In this document: positions 1 through 6,068 of the stretch, piece after piece
Layout: each line of letters begins with the position of its first letter
Position numbering within the stretch: the stretch's first letter is position 1
NCBI GenBank assembly: GCA_937915975.1
Contig: CALGGL010000062.1
Span: 1 to 7,164, forward strand
Length of the DNA: 7,164 bases
Direction: 5' to 3'
From: an uncultured Lachnospiraceae bacterium
GTDB lineage: Bacteria; Bacillota; Clostridia; Lachnospirales; Lachnospiraceae
Program-made: the position numbers and the translations under genes
Notes under the pieces: model-generated
What the model saw: the letters and a program-made list of their open reading frames with translations, nothing else
What the model was told of the DNA's origin: nothing
Databases searched by the model: none

Positions 1-882
1 GAAAAGGCGGTAAAGGAATTTGATGAAAGGGAGAAGGCTTTAAATGAAGAGCTTGCCTTATATGCAGGCATGGAGGTGCCGGTTGCTTCGGAAACAGATG
101 CACTGGAGGATTATCTTTATAAGGATGAGGAGATAAATAGTGAGCTTGCCGTGCTTTCAACCGAAAGAGCCATAGAGGCATCCGCATATGAGAGTAATAA
201 AAAACTGCTTAATGATGAATACGTTGCTCTTAATAATATGAATAACGGAAGCGGAGGAAACATTTGCTGTGCCCCCAGTGAGGGAAAGATAGGATATATA
301 AATGTATCAAAATCGGATATCGTAAATAAAGGTGATTTTATCTGCTCCGTAGTAAGACCTACGGGAGATATTTATAAGGTAATGATAAGCAGCTCCGTTA
401 TGTCTAATCAGGATGGAGTATCAGCAGCCTTGGGCAGCAGGGTGAGTCTTTATATCGACGGAAAAAAATATGAAACTACATGTGCGGGAAAAAACGGATA
501 CAACGGAAGATATTATATTTTTACCGGAGGTGATAAGCAGTATGCAGCTTATATGACACCTTATAAAAGCGGTACAAATGAACAATTTTTTATAAGGCTG
601 GATGATGATACTGCCGCGGAAATTGCAGGTAACGCTTCAGAGGATAAAAATGTAACAGCCGAGTTTGATAAGCTTAGCTTAGACGGTGTGATTGCGATAC
701 CGGCCAAAGCCATATATCAGGAGACGGATAAGCTTTCGGGTGGAAAGGCTTATTATGTATGGATGCTTGAAAATGACATGATAGTCAAAGAATATGTAGA
801 GACTCTTAACGGTACGGAGGCAGATGGTAAAAAGCCTGTTATATACGGAGTGGATGAGGGAGATATATTGCTGGTAGAGTAA
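1..882 (+). CDS. HlyD/MacA-like efflux adaptor subunit, 5' end cut off by the window
   Basis: The reading frame is open from base 1 to the TAA at 880-882, giving 293 visible residues, so the ATG at 70 is an internal methionine and the true start lies upstream. Visible residues 1 to ~80 are charged and helical, rich in Glu, Lys and Leu, as expected for the returning arm of the adaptor's coiled-coil hairpin. Residues ~87-117 (CAPSEGKIGYINV, then VNKGDFI) resemble the second half of a lipoyl/barrel-sandwich domain. A beta-rich stretch follows, and residues ~230-293 (VIAIPAKAIYQE, YVWMLENDMIVKEYVETL, GVDEGDILLVE) match the usual membrane-proximal end of the family. In Gram-positive bacteria such adaptors (compare YknX) sit outside the membrane and work with an FtsX-type permease and its ATPase, which are the next genes here. 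The substrate is unknown. Sequence divergence is high, so the family call is firmer than any finer assignment. Confidence 0.8.
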   Translation, partial: EKAVKEFDEREKALNEELALYAGMEVPVASETDALEDYLYKDEEINSELAVLSTERAIEASAYESNKKLLNDEYVALNNMNNGSGGNICCAPSEGKIGYINVSKSDIVNKGDFICSVVRPTGDIYKVMISSSVMSNQDGVSAALGSRVSLYIDGKKYETTCAGKNGYNGRYYIFTGGDKQYAAYMTPYKSGTNEQFFIRLDDDTAAEIAGNASEDKNVTAEFDKLSLDGVIAIPAKAIYQETDKLSGGKAYYVWMLENDMIVKEYVETLNGTEADGKKPVIYGVDEGDILLVE

Positions 883-900
883 GAGAGGATAAGAGAATAT

Positions 901-3747
901 ATGCTTGGTTTTATACTTTTGAAGATGAAAAATAAATATAAGCTTTATACCTGTCTTTTTCTTGGAATGGTTTTTATGCTTGCAACTTTTTCGCTTATTT
1001 CCTTTTACGGTAACGGCGCCATGGAAAAGCTGATTAATGACGGCTTTTATGAAAGTTACGAGGAAAACGGCGATTTTCCTGCGGTTTTATCAAGAAACGA
1101 TATAGTTAAAAGAAACAGGCTTGAAGCTGTTAAGGGAACTGTAAAAAGCTATGAGAATTCATGGAATAAATATCTTAAATGTCCGGTGCTTGCCACGGAA
1201 TATATCTATACCCTTAAGGGATGTCCTGTTGAGCTATCTTATAAGGGAAAGGGAGGATATCTTGATATTGCTTATATCGAAGGAGGAGTATTTAATGCGG
1301 TAGACGGACTAAAGCCTGATGAATTGGGAACGCTTTCGGATGACTTTTATGAATATAATTCTTCGGGAGAAAAAGGGGTCTATCCTTGTGTTATAAGCAG
1401 AAAGCTTATGGATTTTTATAATCTCGTGGTGGGTGAAAGGATAACCTTTACCAATATCAAGGATGAGGCGGGAAATATTCTTACGTTTGAGATAGCCGGT
1501 ATTGTGGAGGAGGAAGGCTTTGATGATTATACATGGTATAAGAGCCTTACGGATATTTCGCTTACAATATATACGGATGAGGTTTCCTTTGACGAGATAG
1601 CGGAGGGCTTTAACTTTAATGCCATCGTCTGTGAAAACTATGAGCTTATAGACTACAGATATATCAATCCGCAAAATGCTGAAACGATTCTTGATTATAT
1701 TAAACAGTTTCATGAAAGAGATGAGAAGCTTGATGAAAATATATCCGTAGTTTTAAAAAACTATATGGTTTCAAGAAGAACTGTTAAAACCATACTCTAT
1801 GTGATTATCATACCGCTTTTGATACTGATGATTATATTTATATCGATGATTTCCGTAAGGATAGTTGATTCCGAAAGAACGGAAATTGCAGCCTTAAGAA
1901 GCAGAGGACTTTCATCGGCAAAAATACTTAAAATGTATGTATTTCAGGTGATATTTCATTCTTTGTTTGCTTATATTTTCGGAATTTTACTTGGTTACGG
2001 ACTTTTCAAAATTGCGGGAAGGGTAGACGGCTTTTTAAGTATCTCGGGAAGTATAAAGGTATACGATTCATTTACCTGTGATGTGTTTATCTATGCCTTG
2101 GTTGGTGCTTGTTTTTCCGGGATATTGCAGCTTATTCCTGTAATATTTACATACAAGGATACGGTACTTGACATAAAGCATAAAAAGCTGGCAAAGCTTA
2201 AGAAACCGGGTTGGGAGAGAGGCTTTGCGGATATTATTTTGCTGCTTGTATCTTCATATATGATATATGATTTTAATAAGCAGCTTGAAGCCATGAGGCT
2301 TGATACCCTTTCAGGTAAGGGACTTGATCCTATGATTTTTGTATCATCGACGATTTTTATGGTTGCTGTCGGTTTACTGTTCTTAAGAGTACTCGGTTAC
2401 ACCTTAAGGTTAATTTTCAAATTGTTTAATAAGAGATTAAAGACATCCGATTATGCTGCATTTTTACAGGTGATAAGGAACAGGAAAAAGAGCGATGTTA
2501 TATCAATATTTATGGTAATAACCATAGCTTCAAGTATATTTAATGCGACGGTTGCACGAACGGTCAATGAGAATCTTAATGAAAGAATCAGATATAATGT
2601 GGGAACAAATCTTGTTTATAAGGAAAAATGGAAGGTTAAGCTTGCCGGAATGGTTCCACCGTTAAAATGGAGATATGATGAACCGGAATATGATATTTAC
2701 AATAATCTGGTTAAGGAGGGCTATGCAAAGGGCGTTACAAAGGTTATCAGGGATGATAAGGCGACTGCACAGTTTAACAATAAAAAGCTTGAGGATGTTA
2801 CCCTGCTTGGGATAAATACCAAGGAATTCGGTGAGACAGCATTTTTAAAGGACGGACTTACGGATATCCATTGGTTTAATTACTTAAATAATCTGGCAGT
2901 GAAAACTAACGGAGTGATAATATCGAAGAATCTTGCCGAGTATTATTCCGTTAAGGAGGGTGACACCATAGGATGCTTACGGTATCCGCCGCCGGAGGCA
3001 TTGGATAAGGAGGGTTTTACATCGGCTTATTATGAGGTAGTAGGGATAGTGGATGCTTTTCCGGGCTATAAGCAGTATGAAAGCTATGCGGATGAGGATG
3101 GCAACATGGTTGAGAAGGAAAGCTACCTTATGGTTATTAATTATGCAAATGCAGTTAGTGTATATGGGATTACTCCATATGAGCTTTGGATAAGTACGGA
3201 TAATGCGGATAGGACAAGAAGCTATCTGGATGAAAGGCTTGCGGAACAAAACAGAGATAGAGAGTATTATATAAATCTCGATGAGGAGATAGTCTCTATG
3301 AACAGCTCGGCGGTTATACAGATAACCAACGGACTTTTTACGATTAATTTTTTGCTGTCGATTTTGCTGTCGGTAATTGGATTTTTGATATTTCAGATTA
3401 CGGAGCTTCGCGACAGGCAGAGCCTTTTTGGAGTTTACAGGGCTATGGGCATTTCCATGAGGGAGATTAACCGTATGCTTTTTATAGAGGTTTTCGGCGT
3501 GCTTTTTTCCGGAATACTCGCAGGAGCATTTTCGGGATTTATTACAACGATATTTTACATAAGAATTTTTTCAACCGTTTATCTGCCGCAAAGACACAAT
3601 GTTCCTGTCGGTATCTATACGGATGTGTGGGATTTTATGAGACTTGGAATTATCCTGATAATTACCTTTGCGGTATGCTTTGCGATTATAAGGCGAATAG
3701 TGAAAAAGCTTAAGATCACAGAGGTAATTAAGCTCGGAGAGGATTAG
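901..3747 (+). CDS. ABC exporter permease with two FtsX modules (948 residues)
   Basis: This is an integral membrane permease with about ten predicted transmembrane helices: residues ~13-36; ~297-320, 345-372 and 395-417 (first FtsX module); ~443-460, 477-505 and 532-552; then ~812-836, 859-893 and 912-935 (second FtsX module). Two large extracytoplasmic domains lie at ~37-296 and ~553-808. Each module has the cytoplasmic motif that typically follows its first helix: ALRSRGLS (from residue ~331) and VYRAMGIS (845-852). This tandem layout is known for large FtsX-like permeases, where one chain supplies both halves of the transporter, in contrast to MacB or LolC/E dimers. The ATG at 901 lies 18 bases after the adaptor stop and follows a GAGAGG site at 883-888, spaced somewhat widely. 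Two ATPase genes follow at once, which fits an asymmetric permease using two different ATPase subunits. The role could be export of a peptide, lipid or antimicrobial; nothing here picks one. Confidence 0.9.
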   Translation: MLGFILLKMKNKYKLYTCLFLGMVFMLATFSLISFYGNGAMEKLINDGFYESYEENGDFPAVLSRNDIVKRNRLEAVKGTVKSYENSWNKYLKCPVLATEYIYTLKGCPVELSYKGKGGYLDIAYIEGGVFNAVDGLKPDELGTLSDDFYEYNSSGEKGVYPCVISRKLMDFYNLVVGERITFTNIKDEAGNILTFEIAGIVEEEGFDDYTWYKSLTDISLTIYTDEVSFDEIAEGFNFNAIVCENYELIDYRYINPQNAETILDYIKQFHERDEKLDENISVVLKNYMVSRRTVKTILYVIIIPLLILMIIFISMISVRIVDSERTEIAALRSRGLSSAKILKMYVFQVIFHSLFAYIFGILLGYGLFKIAGRVDGFLSISGSIKVYDSFTCDVFIYALVGACFSGILQLIPVIFTYKDTVLDIKHKKLAKLKKPGWERGFADIILLLVSSYMIYDFNKQLEAMRLDTLSGKGLDPMIFVSSTIFMVAVGLLFLRVLGYTLRLIFKLFNKRLKTSDYAAFLQVIRNRKKSDVISIFMVITIASSIFNATVARTVNENLNERIRYNVGTNLVYKEKWKVKLAGMVPPLKWRYDEPEYDIYNNLVKEGYAKGVTKVIRDDKATAQFNNKKLEDVTLLGINTKEFGETAFLKDGLTDIHWFNYLNNLAVKTNGVIISKNLAEYYSVKEGDTIGCLRYPPPEALDKEGFTSAYYEVVGIVDAFPGYKQYESYADEDGNMVEKESYLMVINYANAVSVYGITPYELWISTDNADRTRSYLDERLAEQNRDREYYINLDEEIVSMNSSAVIQITNGLFTINFLLSILLSVIGFLIFQITELRDRQSLFGVYRAMGISMREINRMLFIEVFGVLFSGILAGAFSGFITTIFYIRIFSTVYLPQRHNVPVGIYTDVWDFMRLGIILIITFAVCFAIIRRIVKKLKITEVIKLGED

Positions 3748-3757
3748 GGTTTTTGAT

Positions 3758-4450
3758 ATGGATGATAAGGATGTTATTTTAAAGCTTAATAATGTATCCA
3801 AAAGCTTTTTACTTCGAAGCGGTGAAAGGCTTGAGGTCATAGATGATATGAGTCTTTCGTTTCCCTTGGGACAGCTTGTGATTATCAAGGGTAGATCCGG
3901 TTCGGGCAAGACTACACTTCTTAACATAATGGGAGCACTTGATAATGATTACAGCGGAGAGGTTATATTTGACGGACGTAATTTAAATACGCTTAAGGAA
4001 GAGGAAAGGGAACAGATTAGAAGGTGCGAGATGGGCTTTGTATTTCAGTCTGTTGCACTTATACCTATCATGACGGCGTATGAAAATGTTGACTTTGCAC
4101 TTAGAACTGTCGGTATGACCGATGACAGAGAGGACAGGATAAAGGAAGCATTGGAGTTAGTAGGACTTTCAGAGAGAGCTACACATTATCCTTTTCAGCT
4201 ATCGGGTGGAGAGCAGCAAAGGGTGGCGATAGCCAGAGCAATAGCTAAAAAGCCAAAGATTATTTTTGCAGACGAGCCAACCGGAGCACTTGATACCATG
4301 ACGGGGCTGGTTGTTGTTAAGCTTTTTAAGGAGCTTGCTTACCGCTACGGAATAACGGTTGTTATGACAACACATGACGAGGGGCTTATGGATATGGCGG
4401 ATATTCTTATCAATCTTGAAGAGATAAACAGGAGAGGTACATATGAATGA
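3758..4450 (+). CDS. ABC exporter ATPase, MacB/LolD type (first of two)
   Basis: A 230-residue cytoplasmic ATPase with every expected motif: Walker A GRSGSGKT at 45-52, Q-loop Gln97 in GFVFQS, signature LSGGEQQR at 148-155, Walker B IIFADEP with Asp172 and Glu173, D-loop GALD, and switch histidine His206 in TTHDE. The closely spaced signature and Walker B, and the compact length, match the MacB/LolD/YknY family that powers FtsX-type permeases. It starts 10 bases after the permease stop; an AGGG overlapping that stop (3746-3749) is the best ribosome site. Its end overlaps the next ATPase gene by 8 bases, implying translational coupling. Arginine codons are mostly AGA/AGG (13 of 16 by my count), like the upstream genes. 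All catalytic residues are present, so it should be active. Confidence 0.93.
   Translation: MDDKDVILKLNNVSKSFLLRSGERLEVIDDMSLSFPLGQLVIIKGRSGSGKTTLLNIMGALDNDYSGEVIFDGRNLNTLKEEEREQIRRCEMGFVFQSVALIPIMTAYENVDFALRTVGMTDDREDRIKEALELVGLSERATHYPFQLSGGEQQRVAIARAIAKKPKIIFADEPTGALDTMTGLVVVKLFKELAYRYGITVVMTTHDEGLMDMADILINLEEINRRGTYE
4268..4285 (+). repeat. 18-base direct repeat, copy 1 (Walker B/D-loop of first ATPase)
   Basis: The string gcagacgagccaaccgga encodes ADEPTG and is identical to 4962-4979 in the next gene. The bases on either side differ. It reflects a conserved ATPase motif with the same codons, and is a short patch of identity at which recombination or assembly confusion between ABC ATPase genes could occur. 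Confidence 0.9.
4430..4437 (+). promoter_or_regulatory. Strong Shine-Dalgarno site for the second ATPase, inside the first
   Basis: AGGAGAGG lies within the last codons of the preceding ATPase gene, and its AGGAG core is 8 bases before the ATG at 4443. With the 8-base gene overlap it supports this start and suggests matched output of the two ATPases. Confidence 0.75.
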
Positions 4451-5153
4451 TGAAGTAGAAAATATAATAGAGTGCGATAATCTCGTCAGGATTTATAAAA
4501 CAGATGAAACCGAGGTAATGGCTCTTCAGGGGCTTGACCTTAGTGTGAAAAAGGGCGAGCTCATGGCGATAATCGGTAAATCCGGAAGCGGAAAGTCAAC
4601 CCTGCTTAATATAATCGGCGGTTTAGAGCGACCTACTGTCGGTAAGGTTTTGTTTAATGGAAGAGACATAAGTACATTTTCGGAAAAGGAGATAATAGAG
4701 TACAGGAAAAAGAGTATAGGTTTTGTCTGGCAAAAAAGCATACTTAATCTTATGCCTTATCTTAATGTGATTCAAAACCTTGTGACTTATGCAAGGTTTA
4801 ATGGGATGAGTAAGAAAAAAGCTTATGAAAAGGCACTTACTTTGCTTGAGAGAGTCGGAATAGCTGAAAGGAAGGAAAGCTTTCCGCTTGAGCTATCGGG
4901 CGGAGAACAGCAAAGGGCGGCGATAGCCATGAGCCTTATGAGTGATCCGGAGATACTTTTGGCAGACGAGCCAACCGGAAATCTTGATGCAAATAACGCA
5001 TGGGAAATCATGAAATTGCTTGATGAAATCAACAAAGGTGGTACCACTGTTTTGGTCGTAACGCACAACCTTGAAATCGTAAAAGCAATGAAAAAGCGCG
5101 TGCTGACCTTGAAAAAGGGCGTGCTGATCAGTGACGAACCGGCAGGAGAATAA
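4443..5153 (+). CDS. Chimeric ABC ATPase: exporter-type N-terminal part joined to an FtsE-like C-terminus
   Basis: A 236-residue ATPase in one unbroken frame. Motifs: Walker A GKSGSGKS 45-52, Q-loop Gln97 in the variant GFVWQK, signature LSGGEQQR 151-158, Walker B LLADEP with Asp175/Glu176, D-loop NLD 180-182, and switch His208. Residues 1 to ~175 (for example SILNLMPYLNVIQNL after the Q-loop) resemble the second ATPase of adaptor/FtsX-permease exporters, not FtsE, which typically has VVFQDFRLL there. Residues ~183-236 (AWEIMKLLDEINKGGTTV, then MKKRVLTLKKGVLISDE) instead match the FtsE pattern, typically SWEIMKLLxEINxxGTTV and MKKRVI. Codon choice shifts near the same place. It starts inside the preceding gene behind a strong AGGAGAGG, and ends 6 bases before ftsX. 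Because the Q-loop and helical domain that contact a permease are exporter-type, it would more likely serve the 948-residue permease than FtsX. It may be a true recombinant or an assembly mis-join. Confidence 0.85.
   Translation: MNDEVENIIECDNLVRIYKTDETEVMALQGLDLSVKKGELMAIIGKSGSGKSTLLNIIGGLERPTVGKVLFNGRDISTFSEKEIIEYRKKSIGFVWQKSILNLMPYLNVIQNLVTYARFNGMSKKKAYEKALTLLERVGIAERKESFPLELSGGEQQRAAIAMSLMSDPEILLADEPTGNLDANNAWEIMKLLDEINKGGTTVLVVTHNLEIVKAMKKRVLTLKKGVLISDEPAGE
4962..4979 (+). repeat. 18-base direct repeat, copy 2 (Walker B/D-loop of chimeric ATPase)
   Basis: Exact match to 4268-4285. This copy sits at the left edge of the inferred exporter-ATPase/ftsE junction. Confidence 0.9.
4962..5000 (+). 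other. Likely junction between exporter-ATPase and ftsE-derived sequence
   Basis: The 18 bases at 4962-4979, encoding ADEPTG, recur exactly in the preceding ATPase gene at 4268-4285. To the left, the protein and codon style match the exporter operon (AGA/AGG arginine, CTT leucine). To the right, the protein matches FtsE, and from about 5004 codons such as ATC, TTG, AAC and CGC become common. The exact breakpoint cannot be placed because ADEPTGNLD is conserved in both parent families; 4962 to 5000 is the reasonable interval. This is inferred from family patterns, with no alignment run. Confidence 0.65.
5144..5148 (+). promoter_or_regulatory. Shine-Dalgarno site of ftsX
   Basis: AGGAG lies in the last codons of the chimeric ATPase gene, 11 bases before the ATG at 5160. 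In that frame the ATPase's own TAA (5151-5153) is only two codons upstream, so no earlier ftsX start is possible. Confidence 0.6.
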
Positions 5154-5159
5154 AGAAAT

Positions 5160-6050
5160 ATGTATATATTAGGACAGGGGATCAAAAATATTTGGAGAAA
5201 TAAGTTGTTTTCGCTTGCGTCCATCGCGACGATGTCGGCGTGCATTTTTCTGTTTGGACTGATTTTCTCCTTGGTATTAAATTTTCAGGAAATGGTGCAT
5301 GAGGCAGAATCCGGGGTGACAATCACTGTCTTCTTTGATGAGGACATCACTGAAGAGGAGATTAAGGCCTTGGGGGAGACCATCAGCCAACGTGCAGAGG
5401 TCGAAAAGATTGAGTATATTTCCGCAGAAGAGGCATTGGAGCAGTACATTGAAGAATATATGAACGGTTCGGAAGAAGCGGCGGCTGGATTGGCTGAGGA
5501 CAATCCGCTTGCAGATTCTGCAAACTTCGAAATCTATCTGAATGATATTGCCATGCAGTCAACACTGGCTTCGTATATCGAAGGGTTAGATGGCGTGCGC
5601 CAAGTGAATCAATCGGTGGTTGCGGCAAATATTTTGTCGGATTTTAATAAATTGGTCGGCTATGTATCTGCGGTGATTATCATTATTTTGATTGGCGTTG
5701 CAGTCTTCCTGATTAACAATACCGTTGCAATCGGCATTACGGTGCGTAGGGAAGAAATTGCCATCATGAAATTGATTGGCGCCACGGACATTTTTATTCG
5801 TGGCCCCTTTATGATTGAGGGTATGCTGATTGGATTGATCGGTTCCGTGATTCCGTTGACTATTCTTTACTTCCTTTATGTAAAGATCGTGGCATACATT
5901 GGAAACACCTTCCAGTTTCTTGCGGACATTTTATCCTTTCTTTCGGTCGGGCGTGTGTTTGTTGTGCTTGTTCCGGTTGGATTATTGTTGGGTGTCGGCA
6001 TCGGATTTATTGGAAGTGTATTGACGATGCGTAAGCATTTGGATGTATAA
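5160..6050 (+). CDS. ftsX: Cell division ABC transporter permease FtsX
   Basis: At 296 residues with four predicted transmembrane helices (~20-41, 167-190, 222-242 and 266-288), this has FtsX length and layout. The opening QGIKNIWRNKLFSLASI and the ACIFLFGL stretch of the first helix are typical of Gram-positive FtsX. The extracytoplasmic domain (~43-165) begins VTITVFFDEDITEEEI, also characteristic, and the REEIAIMKLIGAT motif precedes the third helix. FtsX with the ATPase FtsE normally controls peptidoglycan hydrolases at the membrane during division or elongation. Here the gene upstream keeps only an FtsE-like C-terminal tail, so a complete ftsE is missing from the expected place. Arginine codons are mostly CGT/CGC (6 of 8), unlike the genes upstream of the junction. 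A protease gene follows 18 bases later, probably in the same transcript. Confidence 0.95.
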   Translation: MYILGQGIKNIWRNKLFSLASIATMSACIFLFGLIFSLVLNFQEMVHEAESGVTITVFFDEDITEEEIKALGETISQRAEVEKIEYISAEEALEQYIEEYMNGSEEAAAGLAEDNPLADSANFEIYLNDIAMQSTLASYIEGLDGVRQVNQSVVAANILSDFNKLVGYVSAVIIIILIGVAVFLINNTVAIGITVRREEIAIMKLIGATDIFIRGPFMIEGMLIGLIGSVIPLTILYFLYVKIVAYIGNTFQFLADILSFLSVGRVFVVLVPVGLLLGVGIGFIGSVLTMRKHLDV

Positions 6051-6055
6051 AATTT

Positions 6056-6060
6056 AGGAG
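6056..6060 (+). promoter_or_regulatory. Shine-Dalgarno site of the S41 protease gene
   Basis: AGGAG, 8 bases before the ATG at 6069, in the 18-base gap after ftsX. It supports this start, which also places a positively charged cytoplasmic tail before a single membrane helix. Confidence 0.8.
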
Positions 6061-6068
6061 AAATAAAA

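Noticed and set aside
70..72. ATG at 70 as the start of the adaptor gene
   Set aside because: The frame is open back to base 1 with coiled-coil-like coding sequence, no ribosome site is evident before it, and the adaptor would lack its N-terminal half.
883..900. Terminator or promoter in the intergenic gaps (also 3748-3757, 5154-5159, 6051-6068)
   Set aside because: The gaps are 6 to 18 bases, show no hairpin with a T-run and no -35/-10 pair, and hold only ribosome binding sites.
1309..1713. Antisense open frame of 134 codons inside the permease gene
   Set aside because: It is a shadow of the long permease frame, with no recognisable domain and no supporting context.
3571..3927. Antisense open frame spanning the permease end and the first ATPase start
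   Set aside because: It overlaps two well-supported genes, including their intergenic ribosome site, and its protein resembles nothing known.
4960..5000. Frameshift or stop at the junction
   Set aside because: The frame runs unbroken from 4443 to 5153 with correct spacing from Walker B to the D-loop and switch histidine.
4443..5153. The gene simply being ftsE
   Set aside because: The segment between Walker A and the signature is exporter-like and lacks the FtsE pattern after the Q-loop; only the C-terminal quarter fits FtsE.
4823..5245. Antisense open frame across the junction and the ftsX start
   Set aside because: It lies opposite strongly conserved ATPase and FtsX coding sequence, so it is a by-product of codon use.
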